DNA of 64,000 nucleotides from Candidatus Schekmanbacteria bacterium. GTDB lineage: Bacteria > CSSED10-310 > JACPHN01. The stretch lies in NCBI GenBank assembly GCA_016188575.1, contig JACPHN010000022.1:1-64000 (forward strand), in the 5' to 3' direction. Both the position numbers and the translations under genes were made by a program. A model generated the notes under the pieces. It was not told the origin of the DNA. It saw only the letters and a program-made list of their open reading frames with translations, and ran no database searches. Positions 54,868 through 64,000 of the stretch are shown here, piece by piece. Numbering within the stretch: the stretch's first letter is position 1; every line of letters starts with the position of its first letter.

Positions 54868-55296
54868 TCACGGCCTGGCCTCCGGCGCCCGGAACCGCGC
54901 ATGCCCGTCATGGCCATAGGAGTCCCCTACGTCCACCGAGTACGCGATGCCGGCCGAGAGTTGCGGGAATTCACCAATCGCCGGTGCCTGCTGGCTCCAG
55001 TCCGGCGGCACGCTCCCGAAGCGGATCGCCTCGTGCGTGCCCGGGCCGTAAATGTCCCAGACCAGGGTCCCCCGGTCCGCGTCCGAGTCGTCCGCGTCTT
55101 CCCAGACGCGGAGCTGGGAAACCTCCCAGTCGCCGTCGAACCAGCAGCCGCGGTCGGGTTTCTCGAAGTGAAATATCGGCGTGCTTCCCTCCCACCGAAC
55201 CTCGACACCGATCGGGGGCGGCTGGCAGGTCAAGAGCGCGAGCATGGTGGCCGCGGTGGCGAGGCCGGCGAGGCGATGGGAGAGAGGCTGGCGCAT
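54868..55296 (-). CDS. Small hypothetical lipoprotein
   Basis: This 142-residue protein starts at the ATG at 55296, with AGGA nine to ten bases upstream. The N-terminus MRQPLSHRLAGLATAATM leads to a lipobox ALLTC (Cys about 24), so it is a probable lipoprotein. The mature part is acidic, aromatic-rich and beta-like (HFEKPDRGCWFDGDWEVSQL), with a second Cys. I recognise no family. It is divergent from the next small gene, with a promoter-like pair and palindrome between them. Confidence 0.72.
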   Translation of the reverse strand: MRQPLSHRLAGLATAATMLALLTCQPPPIGVEVRWEGSTPIFHFEKPDRGCWFDGDWEVSQLRVWEDADDSDADRGTLVWDIYGPGTHEAIRFGSVPPDWSQQAPAIGEFPQLSAGIAYSVDVGDSYGHDGHARFRAPEARP

Positions 55297-55365
55297 GACG
55301 ATGATCCTAGCACAGCGCCACGACCTCCGCCCGCCAGAGCGGCGGTTCATGGAGCAACGCGGGAG

Positions 55366-55394
55366 TTGTCTGCGGCGGCTCATAAGGCTATGCT
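55366..55394 (+). promoter_or_regulatory. Sigma70-like promoter
   Basis: TTGTCT (55366-55371) and TATGCT (55389-55394) are separated by exactly 17 bases. The promoter points to the small gene at 55434. A perfect palindrome gctatg-ctaaa-catagc (55387-55403) overlaps the -10 box and could be an operator. Confidence 0.5.
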
Positions 55395-55403
55395 AAACAT
55401 AGC
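55387..55403. promoter_or_regulatory. 17-bp palindrome over the -10 box
   Basis: Six-base arms GCTATG and CATAGC around ctaaa cover the putative -10 hexamer. Its position suits repressor control of the plus-strand gene or of both divergent genes. Confidence 0.4.
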
Positions 55404-55433
55404 TCACATTTGGCTCTCAGGGCGGAGGCAACA

Positions 55434-55739
55434 GTGAAGACCGAAGATGGCCAACACAAGTGCGCGCCAACGGGCTCGCAGCCGCCGGACCAGGCCGCAG
55501 AAACGGCGCCGGTGGCGGCGTTCATCCGGGCTGAGGATTCCAGGCCGCCCGCAGCACAGCCGGTCGCGGCGGATACCTTCGAACAATCCGAGGCCGATCC
55601 GTTCGGTCTTTCCCGCCAGTTGCCCGACCCTGCCGGCTTCTACAGTGGCCGCGCCGGCAAGGCGATCCCGGTACAGCACTTCCGCGCCGGTGCCCTCGCG
55701 GCGCTGCCTCGTCAGGAGCCGAAACTCCGCTCAGGATAG
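55434..55739 (+). CDS. Short hypothetical protein
   Basis: This 101-residue frame starts at the GTG at 55434, with GGAGG six bases upstream and a promoter-like pair at 55366-55394. The sequence MKTEDGQHKCAPTGSQPPDQ is rich in Pro, Ala, Gln and acidic residues and looks disordered up to about residue 60; the end is basic. No family is recognised. Its 3' end overlaps a possible minus-strand frame (55712-55999) that lacks an SD and was not accepted. The case rests on SD and promoter only. Confidence 0.45.
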   Translation: MKTEDGQHKCAPTGSQPPDQAAETAPVAAFIRAEDSRPPAAQPVAADTFEQSEADPFGLSRQLPDPAGFYSGRAGKAIPVQHFRAGALAALPRQEPKLRSG

Positions 55740-56099
55740 CACTCCGAGTCGGCGCTTTGCGAGGCGCCCGCGTCACCGGTGAAGGGCAGATGCGGAACCG
55801 TTCCGGCTGCGACCAGAGCGCGCGGCTCGGCGTCGTCCGCCATACCCGCGGCCACTCTCGAACCGATGTCGAGCTCGATCGCCCGGGCGAAGCTGACCGC
55901 CGCTGGCCGGGGCACCGTTTTCCGCGCGCCTCCATCAGCGGCGACTGCGGACAGAAGGGAGGTCACCAGCACGAGCTCCCCCGCCCCGTTCATATGCACC
56001 CAGTCGGCAAGGCCCAGCCATCCGCCGGCGTTTCTGGCGCCGCTCCCCGTTACCTACCGACGCACGCGGAATGCGCTTCGACCCCTATGATCTCGCTCC
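55740..56099. other. Gap without a supported gene
   Basis: A minus-strand frame at 55712-55999 starts with a GTG, has a weakly hydrophobic opening (GAGELVLVTSLLSAVAADGG) and reads smoothly, but it has no SD. I leave it unannotated. No repeat was recognised in this part. Confidence 0.35.
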
Positions 56100-56271
56100 A
56101 TGGCTTTCCTCTTTTCCGCCGCGGTCGAGAAGCGCAGTCTGTCGAAGATAGACGTCCTTGCCGCGTGCCGCGCCGTCAACCGCAATCTCCCCGTACTCAT
56201 CACCGCTCATGGCACGGTCGAGGCCGCGGTCAAAGCGATAAGGAAAGGCGCGTTCGATTTCATGACGAAGG
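56100..56271 (+). pseudogene. Response-regulator receiver fragment truncated by a repeat
   Basis: The frame from 56100 contains NLPVLITAHGTVEAAVKAIR then KGAFDFMTKA, which is the beta4-alpha4-beta5 part of an NtrC-type receiver domain, including the Thr-type position ITAHG and the Lys of the TK motif. The usual KPF and the rest of the domain and output module are replaced at about 56272 by REP-like copy 6. The phosphoacceptor part upstream is also missing. It is a gene fragment, truncated on both sides. Confidence 0.7.
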
Positions 56272-56322
56272 CCCCACACCTCACCTTCCGCAGCCAGCGG
56301 GAGGAGGGACGAAGGGGTGCGC
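56272..56322. repeat. REP-like palindromic repeat, copy 6
   Basis: The sequence ccccacacctcaccttccgc continues agccagcgggaggagggacg. It matches the complement of copy 5. It starts exactly where the receiver-domain fragment ends. Confidence 0.7.
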
Positions 56323-56442
56323 CATCGCGCCGCCGTCGAACAGGCGATGGCTTCAGGGTTTGGAGGCAAGTTGCACTTGGCGCGGCCACATCGTTCGCAG
56401 CGGGCCGGTGACGAGCCCGGGGATCTCGCATGTCGGCTCCCC

Positions 56443-57393
56443 CTACCGGCGGGAGCTCGCGCGCAGTGGCTCGACGCGACCGAGACGGGCGGCATCGGCC
56501 GCAAAAATATGGCGCGCGATGCGCTCGGCCACCCGCGAGTGCAGCAGGGGTGGCAGGTCGTGGCCCAGGCCGGCGATGATTTCCAGCGACGCGCCGGGAA
56601 TCGCGGCCGCCGTGTCGTAGGCCGCGGCGACGGGAATGAGTGGATCGCTGTCGCCGTGGATGACCAGGGTCGGCGCGGAAACGTGGCGAAGAAGCCGTCG
56701 CCGATCGCCCGCCGCAAACACCGCGGCGGCCTGACGCGTAAACCCGAGGCGATAGGGGGAGCGATCATAGCTCGTGGTCACAATGGCGCGGATGTCGTCG
56801 CGGCTCGCCCGAAACCCCGGGCCACCGAGCTTTTCGAAGGTCGCGATGGTGTGCTCGATGATGTTCTCGCGGGACCCCGTCGCGGGGCGGCGAGCCAGGT
56901 GCAGCAGCACGCGAGGACTGGGACCATACAGCAGTGGATTGCGTGGCGCCGACATCATCGAGGTCAGTGTCGAGACTCTTTCGGCGTGAAACACGGCCAA
57001 CAACTGCCCGATCATGCCACCCATCGAGGCGCCGATGACGTGCGCTTGCCCCACTCTCAGCGCGTCCAGCAGCGCCGCAGCATCGTCCGCCATTTCGGTG
57101 AGCGTGTACGGCGTCGGGGGGTTCATGCCCAGAAGCGAAAAGAGCGCATGCCGGACCACCTGCGGCCGGCCCTGATGGTCGAGCTTCGTCGATAACCCAA
57201 CGTCGCGATTGTCGAAGCGAATGACCCGGAGCCCGGCGCCGGCAAGGGCCTCGCAAAACGACTCGGGCCACATGGTCAACTGGGAACCGAGGCCCATGAT
57301 GAGCAGCGCCGGCGGCCCAGACGGATTGCCCCCCAGCTCGTACGCCAGCTCGATCTTGCCGATGCGTGCTCGTTTCGCTTCCGTCCACTCCAT
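56443..57393 (-). CDS. Alpha/beta hydrolase
   Basis: This 316-residue protein starts at the ATG at 57393. It has an oxyanion region LLIMGLGSQLTMWPESF (about 30-46), the nucleophile elbow GASMGG (Ser about 113), Asp in VIHGDSDPLIP (about 255) and His in GLGHDLP (about 282), a complete catalytic triad. The last 19 residues and the stop codon are encoded by a copy of the 58-bp dispersed repeat, so the C-terminus is probably not original. The substrate is unknown; haloperoxidase- or esterase-like relatives are common. Confidence 0.92.
   Translation of the reverse strand: MEWTEAKRARIGKIELAYELGGNPSGPPALLIMGLGSQLTMWPESFCEALAGAGLRVIRFDNRDVGLSTKLDHQGRPQVVRHALFSLLGMNPPTPYTLTEMADDAAALLDALRVGQAHVIGASMGGMIGQLLAVFHAERVSTLTSMMSAPRNPLLYGPSPRVLLHLARRPATGSRENIIEHTIATFEKLGGPGFRASRDDIRAIVTTSYDRSPYRLGFTRQAAAVFAAGDRRRLLRHVSAPTLVIHGDSDPLIPVAAAYDTAAAIPGASLEIIAGLGHDLPPLLHSRVAERIARHIFAADAARLGRVEPLRASSRR
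56444..56501. repeat. 58-bp dispersed repeat, half-module
   Basis: This direct copy of 54183-54240 (54 of 58 identical) lies over the 3' end of the alpha/beta hydrolase gene and contains most of its stop codon. Confidence 0.75.
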
Positions 57394-57718
57394 GATGCGG
57401 TATCCTCGCTCTTGCTTGCCGGGGGTCGGGCGCGGCCTCGTGCCGCGGATGAGCACAATTGTAGGCCGGAACGGCAAAGATCTCACGCTGCCAGCGCCGA
57501 GCCCGGGCACTCGCCATTGGCGACCCGACCATCAGCAGGGGGGCGCCGCTCGCGGGCATGGCCGGCAAGCCCGGTTTCATTTCAAAGACCCCGGCGCTAC
57601 GCTCACATCCGTGATGAATACCTCATGGCCAGCTATTGCTTCCCGTGGGCGCGTGATGCACCTTGCTCCGTCTCCCCGGCGCAACCCGGGGTCTACACAT
57701 GCGGTTGCGCCAGGACGA
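57394..57718. other. Divergent gap with a hairpin repeat
   Basis: No gene is supported between the hydrolase and the transglycosylase. A hairpin at 57678-57711 is listed separately. No clear promoter was found for either direction. Confidence 0.45.
57663..57711. repeat. Dispersed repeat of the DPGLRRGD-encoding type, with hairpin
   Basis: Perfect nine-base arms GGCGCAACC (57678-57686) and GGTTGCGCC (57703-57711) enclose 16 bases. Read on the minus strand the stretch encodes CVDPGLRRGDG, a peptide often seen in chance frames of known dispersed intergenic repeats. It ends eight bases before the transglycosylase start. Confidence 0.55.
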
Positions 57719-60274
57719 ATGTGCATCATGCGTCGTGGGGTAGAGCTTGCTTGCTTGCTCGTGGCAGTCTTTGCACTGGTCTCGCTCGGGCGCGCCCCCA
57801 TCGCTTCCGGCGAGGTCGAAGCAGCGCTTGCGACCCCAGAGAGCCAGAGCGCCCGCGCCGAAACGCTGCTCGGCCACCTGGCTGTGCTTTCGGCGGTTCA
57901 CGCCGAGGGAAACGCTCTTACCGTGCCGGATGTCGAGAACCGGCTGGCGCCACTGCTGACAGCTCCCCTGGTGAGCCAGCACGCCCGCTGGGAGCTCGCC
58001 GGTCGCTATCGCGATGCCGGAGACCCTGCACGAGCCGCCGCCGCATACGCGGCCATCGTGGAGGCGGCGAGCGGGACAACGCCGGCGGTGATGGGGCCAG
58101 GCGACGCCCGTCTCGCGGAGGCGTACTTCGCGGCGATCGACGCCTGGCTGGCGGCCGGTGAGCTGGCGCGTGCCGATGCCGCCCTGGCGGCGATGCCGGT
58201 CCGGCTGCACAGCGCCGCCGCCGGCCAACGCCTGGCCCTCCGCCGCGCCGAGGTCCTGCGCCTGCGCGGAGATGCGCGTGGAGCAACCCGCGCGTACGCC
58301 GCGATCCTCGCGGCCGAATCGCAGGACGGCGTCGCCGCGGCGGCGCTGGCCCGACTCGACGAGCTCGATGCGGCCAACCCGCGCACCGCAAGCGACCTCG
58401 GCCCGGAGGAGGTCTATGGCTGGGCCGCTGCCAGACATCGAAGCGGCAATCAGGCCGGTGCCCGCACTCTGCTCCACCACGTGATCGCGGGACCGCACAA
58501 GCGCTGGCGTGACCAGGCCATGTATCTGCTCGGCCGCACCCACCAGCGGGACGAAAGCTGGCTCGAGGCAGCAGCGGCGTTTCGCCGCGCCGCCGCCGCC
58601 GCAGGACGATCTGGTGTCGCGCCCCAATCACTCCTGCAGGCCGGACGCTGCCTCGTGATTGCGGGCAAGCTGAACGAGGCCCGCGACGCTTATCGACAGC
58701 TCTATCGCGCCTTTCCGCGCTCCGACCACGCACCGGCGGCACTTTTCGACATCGGCAGCATCTACGAACGGCGAAACAACACCAAAAGCGCGGTGCAAGC
58801 CTATGCCTCGCTCATTCGTCGCTACCCGCGCGCGCGCCAGGTAGGAGCGTCGCGCTGGGAGATCGGCAAGCTCCGGCTGCGATCCGGAGACCCCGGCGGT
58901 GCCGTGGCTGCACTCGAGAAAGTGGAGGGCTCCCCCGGCGGCGACCGCTTCGCCGAGGAGGCCGATTTCTTTCTGGCGGCGGCTTACGAGCAGGCCGGCG
59001 ACCTTGCCGCCGCGATTGAAGCCAATCGGGTCTTCCTGGAACGGCACCCGAATTCCTACTACGCCGACGCCGCCAGATCCGCGTTGCAGCGGTTGACCGC
59101 GGATCCGACCGCCCCCGCCGCCACGACGGCGAGAGAGGCGGCCGGTACGCGGGTTCAGTGGGCACGTGAGGGCCTTGCGCCATCCGGCACGTCGGCGGAA
59201 ACTCTCGACGCGCTGCGCACGGCACTGGCGGCGTACCCCTTGGCGGAGATCGCCGGCGCCAGCGAGCGCGAGCTGGGCGATGCGATCCGACGCCGAATGG
59301 CCGCGGATGCGCTCTGGGCCGAAGTCCTCTCCGCGGGCTCCGCCGCCGAGGTCGCGGGCGTGGGAGCGTCGCGTGAGCGTCTGACGGCGCTCGCGCTGGC
59401 GTGGGTATCGGCAACGGATAGCGGTGCAGCCACGCCGTTGCACCGCGGTCGCCTCCTCCTGGCGGCGGGGCTTGCTGAGGAGGCCGCAAGCGAGTTTGCC
59501 GCGTCACGCGCGACGGCGGCACCCGAGCGCCTGGACGCGCTCGCGGGGCTCCTGGCCGCTGCGCGCGCCACGGGCAACCTCCGACGGTCTATTCAGGCCG
59601 CCGAGCGGCTACGTGAGCTGCTCGGATCCCGCTTCTCGCCGCGGCTGGAGCTGCCGGTCGCGCTCCTGCCCGACTGGCTGCTGCGCGAGCTCTACCCGCT
59701 CGGCTACGCGGAGGAGATCATCGGCGCGGCGGTGGCGCGCGAACTTCCCCCCGAGCTCGTTCTGGCGCTCGTCCACCAGGAGAGCCGGTTCGATCCGACG
59801 GCGCAGAGTCCGGCGGCCGCGCGCGGCCTCTTTCAAATCATCCCGGCCACGGCCGCCGCCGTCGCTTCCGACCTCGGCGCCGCCGCGCCCCCCGGCACCA
59901 GCGACCTCTTCCAGCCTCCCGTGGCGGCTCGCCTGGGCACCGCCTATCTCGCCTCACTTGTGAAGCGATTCAACGGCTCGCCCGAGCGCGCTCTCGCCGG
60001 GTACAACGGGGGCCCCGACAATGCCGCGAGCTGGCTGGACCGGTGCGCCTGCCCCGAGCGCGCAGTGGAGTATGTCGCCTCCATACCGTTTTCAGAAACG
60101 CGCACCTACGTGAAGCTCGTGATGCTCCGCAGTCGCCTCTACGCCTGGCTCTATGGTGAGACACTTGCCGCATTCAGACCTGGGAAGCCCGCGCCCACTC
60201 CCGCGGGAGACGCGGGCTCGGAAAACGTTTCGCCCACACCAACCGCCGGCGCTCGCACGGATCCAGGCAGTTGA
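57719..60274 (+). CDS. slt: Soluble lytic murein transglycosylase with TPR repeats
   Basis: This 851-residue protein starts at ATG 57719 ([11 protein letters not shown]); ATG 57728 is an alternative. A signal peptide ([19 protein letters not shown]) precedes a superhelical region with tetratricopeptide-like repeats (about 60-480; for example [20 protein letters not shown]). The C-terminal SLT domain (about 655-790) has the catalytic Glu in [29 protein letters not shown], and [14 protein letters not shown]. This matches the Slt70 arrangement, cleaving peptidoglycan to anhydro-muropeptides in the periplasm. The tail is Pro/Thr-rich. Confidence 0.93.
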   Translation: MCIMRRGVELACLLVAVFALVSLGRAPIASGEVEAALATPESQSARAETLLGHLAVLSAVHAEGNALTVPDVENRLAPLLTAPLVSQHARWELAGRYRDAGDPARAAAAYAAIVEAASGTTPAVMGPGDARLAEAYFAAIDAWLAAGELARADAALAAMPVRLHSAAAGQRLALRRAEVLRLRGDARGATRAYAAILAAESQDGVAAAALARLDELDAANPRTASDLGPEEVYGWAAARHRSGNQAGARTLLHHVIAGPHKRWRDQAMYLLGRTHQRDESWLEAAAAFRRAAAAAGRSGVAPQSLLQAGRCLVIAGKLNEARDAYRQLYRAFPRSDHAPAALFDIGSIYERRNNTKSAVQAYASLIRRYPRARQVGASRWEIGKLRLRSGDPGGAVAALEKVEGSPGGDRFAEEADFFLAAAYEQAGDLAAAIEANRVFLERHPNSYYADAARSALQRLTADPTAPAATTAREAAGTRVQWAREGLAPSGTSAETLDALRTALAAYPLAEIAGASERELGDAIRRRMAADALWAEVLSAGSAAEVAGVGASRERLTALALAWVSATDSGAATPLHRGRLLLAAGLAEEAASEFAASRATAAPERLDALAGLLAAARATGNLRRSIQAAERLRELLGSRFSPRLELPVALLPDWLLRELYPLGYAEEIIGAAVARELPPELVLALVHQESRFDPTAQSPAAARGLFQIIPATAAAVASDLGAAAPPGTSDLFQPPVAARLGTAYLASLVKRFNGSPERALAGYNGGPDNAASWLDRCACPERAVEYVASIPFSETRTYVKLVMLRSRLYAWLYGETLAAFRPGKPAPTPAGDAGSENVSPTPTAGARTDPGS

Positions 60275-60324
60275 TCCAGGCAGAGCTGCACCCAGATGCC
60301 GCACCCGACCCGGAGAAGATTCCG

Positions 60325-60777
60325 ATGAATGAAGCCGCTCGCCCCGAAGATCGGGAAACCCCCATTCGCGTTCTGATCGCGAAAGCCGGGCTCGACGGCC
60401 ACGACCGCGGCGCGAAGATCGTCGCCCGAGCACTGCGAGACGCAGGAATGGAGGTGATCTACACCGGCCTGCGCCAGACTCCGGAACAGATCGTCACCGC
60501 CGCCGTTCAGGAAGACGTGGCCGCGATCGGCATTTCGAGCTTGTCAGGGGCGCACCAGTATCTGTTCGTCCGCGTTCTGGAGCTGATGGCCGAGCAAGCG
60601 CTCGATGATGTCGTCCTGTTCGGTGGCGGCGTCATGCCGGAGGCGGACCGCGAGCTGCTGATCAAACGCGGGGTCGCCGGTATCTTCGGCCCCGGCTCGG
60701 CGCTGGCGGACATCGTCGCATTTGTACGCAGAGTGGTCGCGGAACGACAAGGCAATGGCGAACGCCATAGCGAGTGA
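60325..60777 (+). CDS. Stand-alone cobalamin-binding protein (methylmalonyl-CoA mutase small-domain type)
   Basis: This 150-residue protein starts at the ATG at 60325 with GGAGAAG seven bases upstream. It is a complete B12-binding domain of the methylmalonyl-CoA mutase C-terminal type: [15 protein letters not shown] (cobalamin-coordinating DGHDRG, about 21-26), ISSLSGAHQ (about 73-81) and [13 protein letters not shown] (about 96-108). No catalytic mutase subunit lies in the window, so its partner is elsewhere or it acts as a sensor. The last 23 bases overlap the start of the kinase gene, which suggests translational coupling. Confidence 0.9.
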   Translation: MNEAARPEDRETPIRVLIAKAGLDGHDRGAKIVARALRDAGMEVIYTGLRQTPEQIVTAAVQEDVAAIGISSLSGAHQYLFVRVLELMAEQALDDVVLFGGGVMPEADRELLIKRGVAGIFGPGSALADIVAFVRRVVAERQGNGERHSE

Positions 60778-63700
60778 GACGCCTCCGGAACGACTGGGCC
60801 CGTATCGCGTGACCGGCACGATCGGTCGCGGAGGCATGGGGGTTGTCTATCGCGCCCGGCACGAATCGACCGGCGCTGAGGTCGCCATCAAGACCGTTCG
60901 CGGTGCGAGCGAGAGCTTGCTCGCAACAATCCGGCGCGAAATTCATGGCCTGTCGCGCATCGAGCACCCGGACATTGTCCGCATCGTGGATCACGGAATT
61001 GATGATGGCCTTCCGTGGTATGCAATGGAGCTCCTTGACGGCTTGCCGATGCGGCGATTCTGGGAACAGCTCGACGACGGCGAGGGCCGCGATGGTGGTC
61101 ATGGTCGCCGAGCTGACAGGGCCGGCGACGAACGCACCGGGCCAGCCGCTACCGTTCTCGTCGGAACGCAGGCACATGCGGCGCTAACCAGCACGGACGC
61201 GTCGACATTGCCGGCCCCTGCAGGAGAGGCGTCGCCTGGCCCGTCGCCACCGCGGCTGTCCGGGATTCTCACGCTCGTGCGCAGACTCTGCGTGCCGCTC
61301 GCCTATCTCCACGGCGAGGGCATGGTGTTTCGCGACCTCAAGCCGGACAACGTGCTGGTGCGACCCGATGGCTTTCCTGTGCTCGTCGACTTCGGCCTGC
61401 TCACCTCCTTCGGCGGCGAGCGCTCTCCAGGCGCGGGCTGGCACCGCGAAAGCCTGGAGGTCGCGGGCCTGGCGTCCGGGACCGTGCTCTACATGCCGCC
61501 GGAGCAGATTCGAGGCGAGCTGGTCGATGCGCGCGCCGACCTCTACGCCTTGGGGTGTATTCTGTACGAGGCGTGCATCGGCCGGCCGCCCTTCACGGGC
61601 GAAACCCTGGCGGAAATCGCGCTGCAACACTTGCGCCGCCAGCCGACACCGCCGACGATGCGGTTTCCCGACTTTCCGGCGGATCTCGAGCGGCTGATCC
61701 TGCGGCTGCTGCAGAAGGAGCCGCGCCGGCGCATGGGCTACGCCAGCGACGTGGCGAGCGCCCTCGCCGCGCTCGGCGCCACCAACGGCAGTTCCCGGCG
61801 CCGGCCCCCCGCCCGCGCCTACCTCTACCGGCCGGCCCTCGCCGGTCGCACGGAGGTCCTCGCGGGCCTCGATCAACTCCTCGAGGCGCTGGAGCACCGG
61901 CGCTTCGGCGCCGCGGCGATCGTTGGTCCGAGCGGCATCGGCAAGACCCGCATCGCGATGGAGCTGGCTCGCGGCGCGGCGCGGCGCGACCTCCAGGTGA
62001 TCCCCGCCGAATGCGTGGAAGGTGGCACGCCGTTGCACGGCTTTGCCGTCTTTCTCGAGCGACTCACCGACCGATGCCTCGCGAAGGGGGCGGGAGCTCA
62101 GAAGACGCTCCTCGGTCCCCGCGGCGCGCTGCTTTCACTGTATGAGCCACTGTTGCTCAGCCTGCCGGGCTTGGCCGAAACCGCCGGACAGGAAGAGATC
62201 ACTCTGGACGTTGCCCGGCGAAAGGTGGTCGACGCGGTCGTCGAGACCGTTCTGGCGTACTGCAGCGATGAACCGAGCGTGATGATATTCGACGACTTCC
62301 AGTGGGCGGACGAGCTGACGGCGGACGTCGTCCATGAGCTCGTGGAGCGCGGCGGAACCCGGGGCGTCCCCGCGCTCGTGCTGCTGACCTGTCGCAGCGA
62401 CGAAGTAGCACCGCGGCTCGCCGAGATCACCGCGAGTCCGGCAGTGCGGCGGTTCGAGATCGCAGCTCTCGATACCGGGGCCGTCGGTCTGATCATCCGC
62501 GACATGCTGGCGCTGGACTCGGCGCCGCCGAAGTTCGCGCGGCACGTCGCCGGCCAGTCCCAAGGGAACCCGTTTTTCGTTGCGGAATATCTGCGCGCCG
62601 CCTTCGAGGAAGGCATCCTGTGGCGCGACCTGGCGGGCGTGTGGCAGGTGCTCGAGCCCGAGGGGCTGGCGACCGAGTCGGACTACTCCCGGCTGCCGCT
62701 ACCGTCGTCGCTGCGCAAGCTCGTCGAACGCCGCCTCGAGGCGCTGACGGGAAGGCTGTTCGACGTCGCGGCTGCAGCGGCGGTGCTCGGAAAAGAAGTC
62801 GACAGCAAGGTGCTCCAGACCATGGTCCGGGGGACCGACCGCGATTTCCTGGAAGCGACGGCCGAGCTCTTGCGGCGAGCGATCTTCGAAGAGCCCCGGC
62901 CCGGATTCTTGCGGTTCTCGCACGAAAAGGTGCGCGAGCTCAGCTACGCCCGCATCGTCGGGAAGGCCGCGGAGCTGCATCGCCGGGCCGCGGAGGCCAT
63001 CGAATTGGTGCGCGCTGCGGACACCGAGGAGCGCCTCGCGGCCGAGCTCGGCATGCACTGGGAGGCCGCCGGCGAGCCCGGGCGCGCGCGGAGCTACTAC
63101 CTTCTCGGTGCACGGCGCGCGGTGCGGATTTTCGCGCACGAGGAGGCGGAGCGACTCTACAAGTCCCACCTGCGCCTGTTCGGCGCCCCCGACATCGCGG
63201 CGGTGCGCGCCCGCAACGAGCTCGCCCGGAACGTCTACACGGCCATCGGCCGCTCCGACCTCGCCGAGGTCGAGCATCGCGAGGCGCTCCAGCAGGCGTT
63301 GATGCTCTCGGAGTACGGCGCGGCCGGGGATAGCGTGCTGGGCGTGGCGCATACGCACTTCCTCCGATCGCGCCAGAAGAAAGCCCGACGCTGCTCCGCC
63401 ACCGCGCTGCGACTGTTTCGGCAGGCGGGAAGCAAGGAGGGCGAGGCACGAGCGATCGGCGCGTTGGCGAGCAGCTACATGGCTGAAGGCCGACTCGAGC
63501 GGGCCCTCAAACTCTACCGCAAGGTGCTGGCGCTCTTCACTGCAATGGATGCTCGGTTCTTTGTGTGCACGACTCTCAACAACATGGCGGCTATCTGCTA
63601 TTATCAGGGAAAGCTGACTGAGGCAAAGGAGTACTTCGAGCAGGCCATCGGCGACGCCAGGTCGGCCGGCCAGAAGGGCCAGGAATGCCAGTCCGCGGCC

Positions 63701-64000
63701 AACTTGGCGGTCTTGATCCTGTCGCTAGGCCACGTGGAGCAGGCGATCTCCCTTGGCAAGAACAACCTCAGGAGGCTCCGGGAGATTGGTTATCGCATCG
63801 GCTTCGGCGCACAACTTCAACAACTCGGCTTTTTCGAGCTCATGGCAGGCCGCGACGATGCGGCTGCAGAGCTGGTAGATCAGGCCATCGCGATTCACCG
63901 TGAGGTCGAGGATCGCGAGTCGGAGGGGGGCGCCCTCGTTCTTCAGGGTCGGATCGCAATGCGCCGTGGGGACCTCGAGGCCGCCTTGGCCTACTGTCGG
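60755..64000 (+). CDS. PknK-type Ser/Thr kinase with AAA-like ATPase and TPR, 3' end beyond window
   Basis: About 1082 codons are visible and the frame runs off the window. The ATG at 60755 lies inside the cobalamin-binding gene. The kinase domain (about 15-330) has [14 protein letters not shown], Lys in VAIKTV, an insertion of about 50 residues after the hinge, FRDLKPDN in place of HRDLKPEN (His replaced by Phe, Asp kept) and VDFG. The ATPase module has Walker [10 protein letters not shown] (about 390) and Walker [13 protein letters not shown], with [11 protein letters not shown], and TPR repeats start at about 750. It is a paralog of the kinase at 12338, with a partly different kinase core. 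Confidence 0.92.
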   Translation, partial: MANAIASETPPERLGPYRVTGTIGRGGMGVVYRARHESTGAEVAIKTVRGASESLLATIRREIHGLSRIEHPDIVRIVDHGIDDGLPWYAMELLDGLPMRRFWEQLDDGEGRDGGHGRRADRAGDERTGPAATVLVGTQAHAALTSTDASTLPAPAGEASPGPSPPRLSGILTLVRRLCVPLAYLHGEGMVFRDLKPDNVLVRPDGFPVLVDFGLLTSFGGERSPGAGWHRESLEVAGLASGTVLYMPPEQIRGELVDARADLYALGCILYEACIGRPPFTGETLAEIALQHLRRQPTPPTMRFPDFPADLERLILRLLQKEPRRRMGYASDVASALAALGATNGSSRRRPPARAYLYRPALAGRTEVLAGLDQLLEALEHRRFGAAAIVGPSGIGKTRIAMELARGAARRDLQVIPAECVEGGTPLHGFAVFLERLTDRCLAKGAGAQKTLLGPRGALLSLYEPLLLSLPGLAETAGQEEITLDVARRKVVDAVVETVLAYCSDEPSVMIFDDFQWADELTADVVHELVERGGTRGVPALVLLTCRSDEVAPRLAEITASPAVRRFEIAALDTGAVGLIIRDMLALDSAPPKFARHVAGQSQGNPFFVAEYLRAAFEEGILWRDLAGVWQVLEPEGLATESDYSRLPLPSSLRKLVERRLEALTGRLFDVAAAAAVLGKEVDSKVLQTMVRGTDRDFLEATAELLRRAIFEEPRPGFLRFSHEKVRELSYARIVGKAAELHRRAAEAIELVRAADTEERLAAELGMHWEAAGEPGRARSYYLLGARRAVRIFAHEEAERLYKSHLRLFGAPDIAAVRARNELARNVYTAIGRSDLAEVEHREALQQALMLSEYGAAGDSVLGVAHTHFLRSRQKKARRCSATALRLFRQAGSKEGEARAIGALASSYMAEGRLERALKLYRKVLALFTAMDARFFVCTTLNNMAAICYYQGKLTEAKEYFEQAIGDARSAGQKGQECQSAANLAVLILSLGHVEQAISLGKNNLRRLREIGYRIGFGAQLQQLGFFELMAGRDDAAAELVDQAIAIHREVEDRESEGGALVLQGRIAMRRGDLEAALAYCR

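Noticed and set aside
55712-55999. A 95-codon minus-strand frame with a weakly hydrophobic start
   Set aside because: GTG start without SD; it overlaps a gene with SD and promoter; no family similarity seen.
53454-56432. A 17-base match (acgagcccggggatctc) between the reductase gene and the stretch before the 56-kb repeat
   Set aside because: It is short, within coding sequence at one site, and could be chance in this composition; no extension of the match is convincing.
1-64000. CRISPR arrays, tRNA, rRNA, complete insertion sequences, prophage genes
   Set aside because: No regularly spaced direct repeats, no cloverleaf or rRNA sequence, and no transposase with terminal repeats were found by eye; a dedicated search would be needed for weak cases.

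Overview
The window is GC-rich bacterial chromosome. Its mix of large PknK-type Ser/Thr kinases carrying ATPase and TPR modules, a DUF4388 protein, several long lipoproteins and secreted proteins, a long-form isocitrate lyase and an XPB helicase operon suggests a deltaproteobacterial-grade organism in the broad sense (Myxococcota, Desulfobacterota or Binatota-like). That placement is inference from gene content, since no rRNA or tRNA gene was found. The only block with clearly different composition is about 2.6-6.0 kb, which is AT-richer than its surroundings and carries an acyltransferase pair.

Layout. 0-6 kb: the end of a surface-type protein, a small secreted protein, then a probable transferred AlgI/AlgJ-like polysaccharide O-acetylation pair flanked by related hairpins. 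6.2-11.6 kb: a complete branched-chain-amino-acid-type ABC transporter operon in which LivM and LivG are fused. 11.9-19.1 kb: a Cys-rich secreted protein, a doxX plus giant kinase operon on the minus strand, and a secreted zinc metalloprotease. 19.1-22.9 kb: a repeat-rich accessory stretch with a broken fibronectin-type gene containing an AAGG tract and two adjacent PD-(D/E)XK (Rpn-like) genes. 22.9-30.3 kb: isocitrate lyase followed by a three-gene XPB helicase operon. 30.3-34.7 kb: four minus-strand genes (SDR, propeller-like secreted protein, NlpC/P60-like secreted protein, phosphoesterase). 34.9-40.5 kb: flippase-like protein, methyltransferase, radical SAM protein and an SCP2-E1alpha-E1beta fusion, followed directly by a MITE-like element. 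40.9-45.5 kb: dapA-dapB-ligA-crotonase. 45.6-52.6 kb: lipoprotein, ATPase-nuclease, DUF4388-TPR protein, formylglutamate-hydrolase-like protein. 53-57.4 kb: NAD(P)-binding reductase, GYD protein, small lipoprotein, repeats, a response-regulator remnant and an alpha/beta hydrolase. 57.7-64 kb: lytic transglycosylase, cobalamin-binding protein and a second giant kinase cut by the window edge.

How genes work together. The Liv genes form one transporter. DapA and DapB catalyse consecutive steps of lysine/diaminopimelate synthesis. The XPB cassette looks like a DNA-remodelling unit of a helicase and two accessory proteins. The 34.9-40.5 kb genes form a co-directional set that may modify and translocate a lipid or lipid-linked substrate. 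The most unusual signals are the XPB trio, the SCP2-E1 fusion cluster, the palindromic 164-bp element whose insertion may supply a stop codon, the AAGG contingency-like tract, and several families of small dispersed repeats that sit at gene ends.
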